From assembly GCA_035535995.1 (NCBI GenBank), contig DATLOZ010000008.1:62001-126000 (forward strand): DNA of 64,000 nt, given 5' to 3'. The position numbers and the translations under genes are program-made. The stretch comes from JANYCO01 sp035535995. Its GTDB lineage: Bacteria > Bacteroidota > Bacteroidia > Cytophagales > Cytophagaceae. Each line of letters begins with the position of its first letter. Position 1 is the first letter of the stretch. Positions 27,582 to 37,008 of the stretch are shown one piece after another. The notes below the pieces were generated by a model. The model worked only from the letters and a program-made list of their open reading frames with translations, was not told the origin of the DNA and searched no databases.

Positions 27582-28808
27582 TTAAGGCTTCAACCCCAGG
27601 GCTTTCACATAACCTTCGTTGGGAAAACAATTTTTGAATTTTGAATTTTCTACAAACTCATTCAATGCAATTTTTACTTTTGCAATATCCGGACGATGGG
27701 AACGGATATTGGAATAGCGGCTGCGGTCGCAAACAGCGTAGGATACAATGAGTGGATATGATTCCGGCTCTTTGAAATTCATAACTCCCTTAGTATTCTT
27801 CATCTTTTTATAAGGCCAGAAACACCAGCTGATCTCATTTTTTTCCAGCAATTCGCGGAAACTGTTTACCCATTCATCTGTGTTCTCACCGGACTCTCCA
27901 AGGTACAAAGGCACATTATATTTTTTTCTAAACTCAAGATAACTCATGATCTCCCCTTCTGTCACCGGCATCCAGTATTTATGAAAAGTATATACCAGCT
28001 TGGAATCAAACGGAGCGCCGAAGACTCCGAAGTTTGTATCCCACTGCGCTCCGCCCAGGAAGATCAGGTGATTCTTATCCGACTCACGGATCGCAGCTAC
28101 GATCTGCTTATAGAGTGGTTCTAGCTTTTTATTCAACTCTTCTTTGTTTGAAAAATAATGCGCGATCGGTTCGTTGAGTAAATCATAGCCTAACACCGTG
28201 GTGTTGTCTTTATAACGCGCTGCAATTTTTCTCCATATCTCGATCGTTTGTTTTTGTGCAGAATCGCTTTCAAATAAAAAGGGATATCCTTCGCTATCGT
28301 CGATATTGTCACCCGTTTGTCCACCCGGTGCACAGTGCATATCCAGCTGCACCCAGAGCCCGGCTTTGGTGCACCAGTTCACTACTCTATCCATGTACAG
28401 GAATCCTTTATTTTCTCCATTCAGATAATCTTCGGAGGTAAATAATTTATAATGAAAAGGAAGGCGAATATGATTGGCGCCGGTTTTCTTGATGTATAGG
28501 ATATCTTCTTCGGTGATGTAAGCGTCCAGGTATTTGTTCCAAAACTTTACCGTCTCTTCCGGTCCGATCAGTTCGCGGAAAACTTTGTCGATCGCGGCAG
28601 GTGAATTTACATCGCCGAATTTGAACATATATCCTTCCGGTACCAACCAGTTGCCGAGGTTTGTTCCTTTCAAAATAATTTTATTCCCTTGCGGATCTAC
28701 AATGTCTTTTCCTTTTACCGACACAAAAGATTGCCCGTAAACAAAAGACCCAACACAAAAAAATACCGATGCCAACGCCGTGCACACTCCTTTCAATAGT
28801 AATTTCAT
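27582..28808 (-). CDS. Secreted glycoside hydrolase family 5 enzyme
   Basis: A 408-residue protein with a signal peptide (1-25, ending FVYG). It is a GH5 (beta/alpha)8 barrel: NHIRLPFHY near 112-120, catalytic acid/base Glu213 in GYDLLNEP and nucleophile Glu305 in LYLGESGEN. Family members are retaining endo-acting enzymes on beta-1,4-glucans or mannans, or exo-beta-1,3-glucanases; the exact polysaccharide cannot be told. There is no T9SS C-terminal domain and no carbohydrate-binding module, so it is probably periplasmic or released. No PUL genes are adjacent. Confidence 0.9.
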   Translation of the reverse strand: MKLLLKGVCTALASVFFCVGSFVYGQSFVSVKGKDIVDPQGNKIILKGTNLGNWLVPEGYMFKFGDVNSPAAIDKVFRELIGPEETVKFWNKYLDAYITEEDILYIKKTGANHIRLPFHYKLFTSEDYLNGENKGFLYMDRVVNWCTKAGLWVQLDMHCAPGGQTGDNIDDSEGYPFLFESDSAQKQTIEIWRKIAARYKDNTTVLGYDLLNEPIAHYFSNKEELNKKLEPLYKQIVAAIRESDKNHLIFLGGAQWDTNFGVFGAPFDSKLVYTFHKYWMPVTEGEIMSYLEFRKKYNVPLYLGESGENTDEWVNSFRELLEKNEISWCFWPYKKMKNTKGVMNFKEPESYPLIVSYAVCDRSRYSNIRSHRPDIAKVKIALNEFVENSKFKNCFPNEGYVKALGLKP

Positions 28809-29271
28809 TCGATTATTTTTAGAGATTAAATTCCTTTCTTGTCTAAGCTCTTATACCGGCTGTTTTACGCTCGGCAAATCCTTTTAAAAAGCTTCTTGCT
28901 TCTGTGCTACAGCCTGGTCTGCTCATTAGACAAGGTCCATTAGTTTAAATAATAAATGCTTGGCAATAGAAGCCACAAAGCGGCTTTTTTATTTTGTGAA
29001 AGGAAGGTGATTTAACTGTTGAATAACCGGGCTTTATACCGTTAGCTCGCCACCGGAAAGAATGGATTTCTGCAAATTAATGGGTTCTTATAAGATGTAG
29101 TTATTTTAAATAGCAAGCGTACTAAGTGTAAGAAAATTGTACGCTTTTACCCCCATAAAAAATCAGCATCGGGTGTGAATGATGAGTGTGGAGGTACTCA
29201 AAATTACTACTCATTGTTTTTTATGTCCAGGCTGATTTTCGCTCTCTATTTATACTTCATATTGGCCAATT
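28809..29271. other. Gap without genes, minor hairpins
   Basis: Between the GH5 gene's 5' end and the 3' end of the methylase gene. I see no coding region. A hairpin AAGCGTAC/GTACGCTT (29115-29122, 29139-29146) followed by TTTT and a weak stem AAGCC/GGCTT with a T run (28970-28992) are present; their roles are unclear. Confidence 0.5.
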
Positions 29272-29991
29272 CTATGACTGCAAAAGAAAAATAGCAGGCT
29301 TTTTATGAATATCCGGCAAATGCTGGGGCCAGTCCTTTACCTTTTTTGTTTTGAGGAACTGTGTTTCCGCCGTAAGATCGGCCGCAATGCAAAATTGGGT
29401 TTCTGGGTGAAGCGCTGGTAGGATCTCTTCCAGCATTTTCATATTGCGATATGGCGTTTCAATAAAAAGCTGCGTCTGGTTTTTGATCTTGGAATCCTTC
29501 TCCATCGCTTTGATCACTTTGATCTTCTCATTTTTATCGATCGGCAAATAACCGTGGAAACAAAAAGACTGTCCGTTAAAACCCGAACCCATCAAAGCAA
29601 GCAAGATACTGGAAGGACCTACCAGGGGCACTACTTCCATATTGATTTTGTGTGCGTGCGCTACGGCCATCGCACCTGGGTCTGCAACGCCCGGACAGCC
29701 TGCCTCAGAGAGAATTCCTATGTTTACACCTTGAGGAATAGAGTCAAAGTCTTTGCGAAAAGTATCTTTGCTCGTGTCTTTATTGAGTTCAAACATTGTG
29801 AGACTCTCAATAGGTTTGCCTGTTTTCAATGAGCTGATGAAACGCCTCGCAGTTCTTAGTTCTTCAGCGAAATAAAAATCTGTATGCAGAATGATCTCAC
29901 GGATCTGCGGTGACAGCACGTTTTCAGCTGTATGCTCTGCAAGCACAGTAGGAATAAGATATAGTTTACCAGGTAAAGTCATCGCGGGCAA
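29272..29991 (-). CDS. RsmI-like tetrapyrrole-methylase-family methyltransferase
   Basis: A 239-residue SAM-dependent methylase. KLYLIPTVLAEHTAENVL at the start, GILSEAGCPGVADPGAM in the middle and VPLVGPSSILLALMGSGFNGQ are the fold's conserved loops, as in RsmI, which 2'-O-methylates C1402 of 16S rRNA. Bacteroidota carry a shorter RsmI-related paralogue like this one besides true RsmI; which one this is cannot be decided here. The start at 29991 or 29982 (MTLPGK) is open. Confidence 0.8.
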   Translation of the reverse strand: MPAMTLPGKLYLIPTVLAEHTAENVLSPQIREIILHTDFYFAEELRTARRFISSLKTGKPIESLTMFELNKDTSKDTFRKDFDSIPQGVNIGILSEAGCPGVADPGAMAVAHAHKINMEVVPLVGPSSILLALMGSGFNGQSFCFHGYLPIDKNEKIKVIKAMEKDSKIKNQTQLFIETPYRNMKMLEEILPALHPETQFCIAADLTAETQFLKTKKVKDWPQHLPDIHKKPAIFLLQS

Positions 29992-30242
29992 AGATACCGA
30001 ATCGCGCCATAGATGCTGAATACGAAGGATTTTTTTTCAACTAAAACATTCTTTCATTTTTTCTTGAAGAATATTTATGTATATGAACTTCAACCCTTTA
30101 CACAGTTCTATATACTAAACTTCTGTTATCACGGTTTTAAATGCACAGAACAAGCCCGTTAAGCCTTCCAATTGATTTTATTTTACACCGAAAATATGTA
30201 AAATTGCACCCTGTTAATGATTGTTAACATTTTTCAAAGAAC

Positions 30243-32570
30243 ATGAAACACATAAATTTTCTACTGATTGCATCGGCTCTTTTGTGGGCTGGCTGCAAGT
30301 CTTCTCAACAAACTTCTGTAAGCAAATCTTCCAGCACTTCCAAAACTTCTACCGCGTCGAATCAACCGGTGCTGGCTAAATTTGGCGACAATAATATTTA
30401 CACTCCCGAGTTTGAGTATGTATACAAAAAAAACAACGCCAATACGCCTGACGCCTATACCAGTCAAAGCTTAAAGGAATATTTGGATCTTTACACCAAT
30501 TTCCGTCTTAAAGTAAAAGAAGCTGAAGTAATGGGTTTGGATACTACTGCTGCGTTTAAAAAAGAACTGGAAGGTTATCGCAAACAGCTTGCACAACCTT
30601 ACCTGACAGAGAAAGGCGTTACCGACCAACTCTGCCGCGAAGCGTATGAGCGTATGAAAGAAGAGGTCAATGCCTCTCATATCCTGATCGAAGTCGGTCC
30701 TGATGCCGATCCGAAAGATACGTTGATTGCTTACAACAAAATCGTTGAGATTCGTCAGAAGGCAGTAGCAGGAGAAGATTTTGGAAAACTTGCGGTGCAA
30801 TATTCTCAAGATCCGTCGGCGAAAAATAACAAAGGAAACCTGGGTTACTTCACTGCGCTTCAAATGGTGTATCCTTTTGAAGATGCTGCCTACAAAACCA
30901 AAGTAGGAGAAATTTCCAACCCGGTAAGAACCCGTTTTGGTTATCATATTCTGAAGGTAAACAACCGCAGACCTTCACAAGGTCAGGTACACGTAGCCCA
31001 TATCATGGTGCGCGCCACCAGCGGCCTTCCTGTTGCCGATTCATTGGCTGCTAAACAAAAAATTGATGAGATCTACAAAAAATTAAAATCAGGAGAAAAA
31101 TGGGAAGCAATGGTGAGTCAATTTTCTGATGATGTAAATTCTAAAACCCACGCAGGTGAATTGCCTTGGTTCTCTACAGGCCGTATGATTCCTAGCTTTG
31201 AAGAAGCTTCATTTAAACTGGTAAATCCGGGTGATATTTCCGAACCGGTACAAACTCCTTACGGATGGCATATCATCAAATTACTGGAAAAGAAAAAACT
31301 GGAAACCTACGAAGAGCTTGAGCCGACCATCAAATCGAAAGTAGCCAAAGATTCCCGCTCGGAGCTAAATAAAACAGTGCTTCTGCAAAGACTTAAAAAA
31401 GAAGATAATTTTGTAGAATATCCAAAAGCTGTAGACGCCGCTATTTCTATGGCCGATAGCACCCTGATCCAGGGAAGTTTTTCAAAAACCACAGATGAAA
31501 AAACAAATCAGACTTTGTTTACCATCAAAAATGAAAAATATACTACCGCCGATTTCTTTGCTTACGTAAAAACTACGCAGAAGCCACGTAAAAATATTTC
31601 TCCTGCTCAGTACATGAGAAATCTTTACAAAGATTACAGCAATAGCAAACTTCTTTCATACGAAGAAAATCACCTTGAAGAAAAATACCTGGACTACAAA
31701 ATGCTGGTAAGAGAATACCGCGACGGGATCCTGCTTTTCCAACTGATGGATGACAAGGTATGGTCAAAAGCGATCGAAGATACTGCAGGATTGAAAAAGT
31801 TTTTCAAAGAAAACAATAACAACTATACCTGGAGCACCCGTGCACAAGCTACGATCTATAATGTAGCCGATCAGCAAACATTGGATAAACTGAAACAGGA
31901 ATTAGGAAAAGACAAATTCCTGGTAAAAGAGCCAAATATTCAACCCGTTCGTTTCCCTGCCAATAAAGTTGATCTGGACAGTGATCTGAAAAAGAAAATT
32001 AACCAGGCCATTGGCCCGATGCTTAAAGACAAATCGATGGTACTGGAATTAGGTGGAGGAAGAGAATTTGGAGAAGCAGCCAGCCTTTCCAAAGCACGCG
32101 CCGATTCTATAAAGGCATACCTGGTAGAGCGCGCGATCGATCCGCATAGGATCATCACCAAAGATCTTGGCAAAGCGGCTCAAAGAAAAACATCTGCTGA
32201 AAAAGACGCTGACAGACAAGTGACTTTCACATTCTACTCTACTTCGAAAAAAGCGCTTGAAGCTCAGTTTAACGAAAAAACACCACTGACCCTGCAAGTA
32301 ACCGATGGCCTGTTTCAAAAAGGCGAACAAGCAATTCTCGACTCTGTAGAATGGAAATCAGGTACGTATACCATAAAACAAGACGGTCGCATCAATTACA
32401 TTGTCATTAACAAAATTGAGACCGCCAGAAACAAGACATTTGAAGAAGCACGCGGGCTGGCTATTTCAGACTATCAGACCTATCTTGAAAAAGAATGGAT
32501 CGCTGAACTGAAAAAGAAATATCCTGTAACAGTGAATGAACAAGAACTTCAGAAGCTTATAAAAAAATAA
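30243..32570 (+). CDS. Lipoprotein parvulin-type peptidyl-prolyl isomerase with OmpA-like segment
   Basis: A 775-residue lipoprotein (lipobox LLWAGC, Cys18). Two parvulin domains follow a helical chaperone-like N-terminal part: the first about 140-235 (ASHILIEVG to FGYHILKVNN), the second about 245-345 (HVAHIMVRA to YGWHIIKLLE). The long C-terminal part contains, at about 616-665, an OmpA-like stretch (SKARADSIKAYLVERAIDPHR, read in pieces, then ADRQVTF) that would suit peptidoglycan contact. It probably helps fold outer-membrane proteins in the periplasm. It is followed by a terminator and then a SurA-like gene. Confidence 0.85.
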   Translation: MKHINFLLIASALLWAGCKSSQQTSVSKSSSTSKTSTASNQPVLAKFGDNNIYTPEFEYVYKKNNANTPDAYTSQSLKEYLDLYTNFRLKVKEAEVMGLDTTAAFKKELEGYRKQLAQPYLTEKGVTDQLCREAYERMKEEVNASHILIEVGPDADPKDTLIAYNKIVEIRQKAVAGEDFGKLAVQYSQDPSAKNNKGNLGYFTALQMVYPFEDAAYKTKVGEISNPVRTRFGYHILKVNNRRPSQGQVHVAHIMVRATSGLPVADSLAAKQKIDEIYKKLKSGEKWEAMVSQFSDDVNSKTHAGELPWFSTGRMIPSFEEASFKLVNPGDISEPVQTPYGWHIIKLLEKKKLETYEELEPTIKSKVAKDSRSELNKTVLLQRLKKEDNFVEYPKAVDAAISMADSTLIQGSFSKTTDEKTNQTLFTIKNEKYTTADFFAYVKTTQKPRKNISPAQYMRNLYKDYSNSKLLSYEENHLEEKYLDYKMLVREYRDGILLFQLMDDKVWSKAIEDTAGLKKFFKENNNNYTWSTRAQATIYNVADQQTLDKLKQELGKDKFLVKEPNIQPVRFPANKVDLDSDLKKKINQAIGPMLKDKSMVLELGGGREFGEAASLSKARADSIKAYLVERAIDPHRIITKDLGKAAQRKTSAEKDADRQVTFTFYSTSKKALEAQFNEKTPLTLQVTDGLFQKGEQAILDSVEWKSGTYTIKQDGRINYIVINKIETARNKTFEEARGLAISDYQTYLEKEWIAELKKKYPVTVNEQELQKLIKK

Positions 32571-32592
32571 ACTAAAATTCTACCCGCATTAC

Positions 32593-32630
32593 AGAAGCCT
32601 CCATGTGAAAAACATGTAGGCTTCTTCTTT
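32593..32630 (+). terminator. Intrinsic terminator after parvulin lipoprotein gene
   Basis: AGAAGCCTCCATGT (32593-32606) pairs with ACATGTAGGCTTCT (32612-32625), 13 of 14 positions, and TCTTTTAATT follows. Confidence 0.85.
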
Positions 32631-32799
32631 TAATTTAAATTCAAGATTTTGACTATCTGTCAAACCTATATGGTCTGTTGAATATATTTTGATGGTATGA
32701 AATCTTAAAACCTTATAGGTTTGGTTAAGCGAATAGTCGTAATTCAGAATTTAAAATTGTATATTCGTACTTTATAGAAGCTTAAGGCGTTAACAGGTA

Positions 32800-34170
32800 A
32801 TGAACCGTTTCATGAAATGTTTTTTATATAGAACTTCCATCCTTTTTGGAATACTATTTCTTATGATCACCGAAGTGCAGGCACAAATGTTGGACAATGC
32901 ACGGGTATTGGACAGGATCATTGCGAAAGTAGACAACTACATTGTGCTTCAATCAGAGCTTGATATTGCCTATGAACAATTCAAAGCAAACCTGGAAGGC
33001 GCGGCACCGGAAAACATTGAATGCAAAGTATTGGAAACACTTATCATCAATAAACTTCTTCTCGCCAAAGCAGATATTGACTCAGTAGTAGTAGAGCGCT
33101 CTGCAGTAGACGAACAGCTCGACAGAAGAATGCAATATTTCATCGCGCAAGTAGGTGGTGCCGATCGCCTGGAACAATATTATGGAAAATCCGTCGATGA
33201 TCTGAAAACGGATTTGCGCAAGCAAGTGAAAGAGCAGATGATCATTCAGAAAATGCAGGACAACATCACCAATAAAATCAAAGTGACGCCTGGTGATGTT
33301 AAAAAATTCTACAACGGAATTCCTAAAGATAGTCTGCCTTATTTTTCTACGGAAATAGAAGTAGGCCAGATCGTGAAGAAAGCTTTTGTAAGTAAAAATC
33401 AAAAATCGCTTGCACGCAAAAAATTAGAAGAGATCCGCCAGCGGATCATCAATGGAGAAGATTTCTGTGAGCTTGCAAAGATCTACTCTGAAGATCCGGG
33501 TTCTGCAAAACTTTGCGGTGAGCTAGGCTTCTTCAACAAAGGAGACCTTGTACCACCTTACGAAGCAGCAGCACTGAAACTAAAGCAGGGTGAGACTTCG
33601 CAGATCGTAGAAAGTGAATTCGGATACCACATCATTCAACTCCTGGGTCGTAAAGGGAATGAGTACAACTCACGTCATATCCTGATTAAAGCTACTTCTT
33701 CACAAAAAGATATTTCTGCTTCCGGAGAATACCTCGACAGCCTGAGAACCGCTATCCTCGCGGGAAAGATTGCTTTTGAAAAAGCTGCGAAAGAGCTTTC
33801 CGATGATAAAGCTACCAGTAATAACGGAGGTATGTTCCAGGACCAAAGTACCGGCGACACCAGAATTCCTTTGGAGAATGTTGATCCCGCCTTATTTTTC
33901 GTAGTTGATACAATGCATGCCGGAACAATTACCAAGCCTTTTGTTTATCAAATGGAAGACGGTGTAGAAGCGATGCGTATTGTTTATTTCAAATCTAAGA
34001 TCCCTCCGCACCAGGCAAATCTCAACGACGATTATCAAAAAATTCTTACCGCTACACAGGAAGAGAAAAAGAACAACGCCATCAACGAATGGTTTGATAA
34101 AACAAAAGGAGAAGTCTATATTGACATTCACAAGGATTACAAACATTGTCAGATCTTACAAGCTCAATAA
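32800..34170 (+). CDS. SurA-like periplasmic chaperone/peptidyl-prolyl isomerase
   Basis: A 456-residue protein. A signal peptide covers 1-29 (ending EVQAQ). The SurA N-terminal domain (RIIAKVDNYIVLQSELD to about residue 160) is followed by two parvulin domains (about 175-285 and 290-390, with FGYHIIQLLG and NSRHILIKA) and a C-terminal helix. SurA escorts beta-barrel proteins from Sec to the Bam complex. The order parvulin lipoprotein, surA, moxR is one I know from other Bacteroidota. The next gene begins 6 bases after the stop, so they are coupled. Confidence 0.9.
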   Translation: MNRFMKCFLYRTSILFGILFLMITEVQAQMLDNARVLDRIIAKVDNYIVLQSELDIAYEQFKANLEGAAPENIECKVLETLIINKLLLAKADIDSVVVERSAVDEQLDRRMQYFIAQVGGADRLEQYYGKSVDDLKTDLRKQVKEQMIIQKMQDNITNKIKVTPGDVKKFYNGIPKDSLPYFSTEIEVGQIVKKAFVSKNQKSLARKKLEEIRQRIINGEDFCELAKIYSEDPGSAKLCGELGFFNKGDLVPPYEAAALKLKQGETSQIVESEFGYHIIQLLGRKGNEYNSRHILIKATSSQKDISASGEYLDSLRTAILAGKIAFEKAAKELSDDKATSNNGGMFQDQSTGDTRIPLENVDPALFFVVDTMHAGTITKPFVYQMEDGVEAMRIVYFKSKIPPHQANLNDDYQKILTATQEEKKNNAINEWFDKTKGEVYIDIHKDYKHCQILQAQ

Positions 34171-34175
34171 ATATA

Positions 34176-35141
34176 ATGGAAAAATTCACCTCGGACGTAG
34201 AAGCCGCCAATGCTCTTTTTGAAGCGAATAAAAAATTAAAAGCTGAAATTTCTAAAGTGATCGTAGGACAGGAAGAAGCAGTAAAGCTTATCCTTACTGC
34301 TGTTTTCTGTCAAGGCCATTGTCTGCTTGTAGGTGTTCCCGGTCTTGCCAAAACATTATTGATCAATACCATTTCCAAAGCTCTTCATTTGGATTTCAAA
34401 CGTATCCAATTCACTCCCGATCTGATGCCTTCGGATATCCTGGGTTCGGAAACCCTTGATACTAATCGCAATTTTAAATTTGTAAAAGGTCCTATTTTCG
34501 CCAACATCATTCTTGCAGACGAGATCAACCGTACTCCGCCTAAAACACAGGCAGCCTTGCTGGAAGCAATGCAGGAACAATCGGTGACTATTGCCGGACA
34601 AATTTATAAACTCGATAAACCTTTCTTTGTATTGGCTACACAAAACCCAATTGAACAAGAAGGTACCTATCCCCTACCCGAAGCGCAGCTCGACCGTTTT
34701 ATGTTTAACCTGAAGCTTGATTATCCAAGTTACCTGGAAGAAGTAAACGTGGTTAAAAATACCACCTCAAATTACAGTGCTGTTGTAAATCCTGTGCTGA
34801 ATGCGGAGGAGATCACGATGTTCCAAGAACTAGTGAGAAAAGTTCCTGTAGCCGATAATGTGATCGAGTATGCTGTGCAGCTGGTGCATAAAACCAGACC
34901 AGGAAGTGAACTTGCCGCATCTATTACCAATACTTATCTCGAATGGGGAGCAGGCCCGCGCGCCTCACAATTCCTGGTGTTGGGTGCTAAATGCAATGCT
35001 TTGCTCAACAACAAATATTCTCCTGACATTGAAGATATAAAAGCAATCGCTCTTCCGATCTTAAGACACCGCGTAGTAAGAAATTTCAAGGCAGAAGCAG
35101 AAGGTGTGAGTGTGGATGATATTATTAAGAAACTTCTTTAA
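34176..35141 (+). CDS. MoxR-family AAA+ ATPase
   Basis: 321 residues from the ATG at 34176, 6 bases past the surA stop; an earlier in-frame ATG at 34146 would overlap surA. Walker A GVPGLAKT, Walker B IILADEINRTPPKTQ and the sensor FVLATQNPIEQEGTYPLPEAQ identify a MoxR AAA+ ATPase. These act as chaperones that activate or insert metals into partner proteins, often with VWA-domain proteins encoded next door. No VWA gene is found here; the partner is the upstream surA-type gene only by position. Confidence 0.92.
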   Translation: MEKFTSDVEAANALFEANKKLKAEISKVIVGQEEAVKLILTAVFCQGHCLLVGVPGLAKTLLINTISKALHLDFKRIQFTPDLMPSDILGSETLDTNRNFKFVKGPIFANIILADEINRTPPKTQAALLEAMQEQSVTIAGQIYKLDKPFFVLATQNPIEQEGTYPLPEAQLDRFMFNLKLDYPSYLEEVNVVKNTTSNYSAVVNPVLNAEEITMFQELVRKVPVADNVIEYAVQLVHKTRPGSELAASITNTYLEWGAGPRASQFLVLGAKCNALLNNKYSPDIEDIKAIALPILRHRVVRNFKAEAEGVSVDDIIKKLL

Positions 35142-35145
35142 TAAA

Positions 35146-35220
35146 TTATGAATGTTGAATTATGAGTTATGAATTGAAATAGTTCATTGCTTAATTCATA
35201 ATTCAACATTCATAACTCAA
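35146..35220. repeat. Inverted heptamer array, TTATGAR type
   Basis: Between convergent moxR and the DUF1684 gene. TTATGAATGTTGAATTATGA (35146-35165) is perfectly complementary to 35196-35215; 7-bp units continue on either side. It fills the entire 80-base gap between the two stop codons and probably serves as a bidirectional terminator. Confidence 0.85.
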
Positions 35221-35221
35221 T

Positions 35222-35854
35222 TTATTTGTAGAACATTTTTTCCCCTGCTTCAATCGGCATACTTAGCTTATTTTCTTTTGGAGGTACAGGACAGCTGAAA
35301 CGATAGTTGTAGACGCAATAAGGATTGTAAGCAAGATTAAAATCAATGATCAAACTGATAGTATCACGAAGTTCCAGGTCCATATAGCGGCCTCCGGTAT
35401 AGGTTTCCGTTCCATTGGTCTCATCGTAAAACGGAACAAAATAATGCTTATCCTCAGCTTTTAAAGAAGCTTTTCTAAATATGGTGAGTGTATCTTTTTT
35501 ATCGTTTATATCAATGACTGCAAATGCGTGACGCCAGTATTTATTGCGTTCTCCATCGTTGCTTACCATCTTTATAAAAGAAGAATCCTTGATCATGATC
35601 AGCTTTGCCCTTGATCTGAATTTTTTATCGGCGGGGTAATAATGAAGTTCCTTAAAATTAATTTGATCTTCTATAGGCGAATTATTGGCTGTTTTGAAAT
35701 GATCGTTTTTCTGTTTGCGAAAATTTTCAATATCCTGTTCGTACCGATCCTGCAGCCCGCTTTTGATCACGGAAGTGAGGATAAACCCTACGGAGATAAT
35801 AATTCCTGTGACGATCAGATTTCTTGTTTTTATTTTATAAGATCCTACCTTCAT
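35222..35854 (-). CDS. DUF1684-family protein
   Basis: 210 residues from the ATG at 35854, inside the end of radC (20-base overlap). One N-terminal membrane anchor (about residues 11-30, LIVTGIIISVGFILTSV), then a domain with the DUF1684 marks: YTGGRYMDLEL, IIDFNLAYNPYCVYNYRFSC, PVPPKENKLSMPIEAGE near the C-terminus. The function of the family is not established. The overlap with radC suggests co-transcription. Confidence 0.85.
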   Translation of the reverse strand: MKVGSYKIKTRNLIVTGIIISVGFILTSVIKSGLQDRYEQDIENFRKQKNDHFKTANNSPIEDQINFKELHYYPADKKFRSRAKLIMIKDSSFIKMVSNDGERNKYWRHAFAVIDINDKKDTLTIFRKASLKAEDKHYFVPFYDETNGTETYTGGRYMDLELRDTISLIIDFNLAYNPYCVYNYRFSCPVPPKENKLSMPIEAGEKMFYK

Positions 35855-36539
35855 CTGCAAAACTATAATAATCGTTTTCTGTATAAATTAAATGATCAAG
35901 CACCGGGATCTCCAACAATTTTCCAGCATCCTTTATTTTTCTGGTCAGCACGAGATCGGCATCGCTGGGATTTTTATTGCCGGAGGGATGATTATGTACT
36001 AAGATAACAGCGCTGGCCAGATTTTCCAAAGCTGTTTTAAAAATCAATTTAGGATCTGCGATCGTACCGGAAATTCCTCCTGTGCTGATCACTTTTTTCT
36101 TTAATACCTGGTTGGCTCTATTCAAAAGCACGATCCAGAATTCTTCATGGATAAGATCCATCAAATGTGGTTTCATGAGATCGTAAAGATCTTTGGAAGA
36201 ATTTATTTTTTCTTTTTTGTGTGGATCAGTAGCCTTGCGCCTCCTACCCAGTTCCAATGCGCTAATAATGGAAAGCGCTTTGGCTTCTCCGATGCCTCTG
36301 AATTTTTTAAATTCATCTACCGAAAGCTTTGAGAGCTCGCCCAGATCATTGTTGACGGTATTGAGCATTAGACGTGAGAGCTCTACAGCAGACATTTCAT
36401 CGTTGCCCGAACCTATCAGAATAGCGATTAATTCGGCGTCTGACAAAGCTACCTTGCCTTTTAACATGAGTTTTTCTCTTGGTCTATCTTCTTCTGCCCA
36501 TTGCTTGATCGAAAAATTATTTTTTGAATAGCTGTTCAT
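35835..36539 (-). CDS. radC: RadC-family JAB1/MPN protein
   Basis: 234 residues from the ATG at 36539 (MNSYSKNNFSIKQW). An earlier ATG at 36614 lies within an A/T-rich stretch next to the rpsT terminator and adds 25 unlikely residues. A helix-hairpin-helix segment (FKKFRGIGEAKALSI) is followed by the MPN domain with the metal motif HNHPSGNKNPSDAD. Once named for radiation sensitivity, its actual activity is unknown. It is transcribed leftwards into the DUF1684 gene. Confidence 0.95.
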   Translation of the reverse strand: MNSYSKNNFSIKQWAEEDRPREKLMLKGKVALSDAELIAILIGSGNDEMSAVELSRLMLNTVNNDLGELSKLSVDEFKKFRGIGEAKALSIISALELGRRRKATDPHKKEKINSSKDLYDLMKPHLMDLIHEEFWIVLLNRANQVLKKKVISTGGISGTIADPKLIFKTALENLASAVILVHNHPSGNKNPSDADLVLTRKIKDAGKLLEIPVLDHLIYTENDYYSFADEGRIL

Positions 36540-36571
36540 AAAAATAAAAATTAAAAAATTGGTTGTGAAAG

Positions 36572-36611
36572 AATAAAAATAAAGCCTTATGGAAAAATTT
36601 CCATAAGGCTT
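36572..36611 (-). terminator. Intrinsic terminator of rpsT
   Basis: AAGCCTTATGG (36582-36592) pairs with CCATAAGGCTT (36601-36611), an 11-bp perfect stem. On the minus strand it is followed by TTATTTTTATT. It lies 22 bases past the rpsT stop. Confidence 0.9.
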
Positions 36612-36633
36612 CAATATAAGAATTTAATATAAA

Positions 36634-36888
36634 TTATTTCAAGCCAGCTACCAGATTAGCTAATCCTGATTTTTTATTGGATGCGTTGTTTTTGTGAATA
36701 ACACCATTCTTAACAAGTTTATCCAACATGCTCTGTGCTTTTTGGAAAAGCTCAGTAGCCGCTTTTTTATCAGTAGCAGTTCTTACTTTTTTAAGTACAG
36801 TACGCGCAGTTTTCAACTGGTATCTGTTTCTTAATCTTTTAGCCTCGTTGCCTCTGATTCTTTTTAATGCAGATTTGTGATTAGCCAT
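36634..36888 (-). CDS. rpsT: 30S ribosomal protein S20
   Basis: An 84-residue, lysine/arginine-rich protein starting MANHKSALKRIRGNEAKRLRN (read in pieces) and ending ANLVAGLK, the hallmark of bS20, which binds the 5' domain of 16S rRNA early in 30S assembly. Single-gene transcript with a canonical promoter 43 bases upstream and an intrinsic terminator. Confidence 0.97.
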   Translation of the reverse strand: MANHKSALKRIRGNEAKRLRNRYQLKTARTVLKKVRTATDKKAATELFQKAQSMLDKLVKNGVIHKNNASNKKSGLANLVAGLK

Positions 36889-36930
36889 TGTATTATAATT
36901 ATTTACTGTTCAATCAATTTTAATGGAATG

Positions 36931-36961
36931 CAAAGGTAGGTATTTTTTTATTAAATCCAAA
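36931..36961 (-). promoter_or_regulatory. Canonical Bacteroidota promoter of rpsT
   Basis: On the minus strand TTTG (36961-36958), a 19-base spacer and TACCTTTG (36938-36931) match the -33/-7 consensus exactly. Transcription would start about 36924, giving a ~36-base leader. Confidence 0.8.
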
Positions 36962-37008
36962 AATACCTGTAAATCAAATTAATTAACTTTACATCCATTG
37001 ATTTACAG

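Noticed and set aside
28970..28992. Weak stem AAGCC/GGCTT with a T run as a terminator
   Set aside because: No gene ends nearby on the plus strand, and a 5-bp stem is not convincing.
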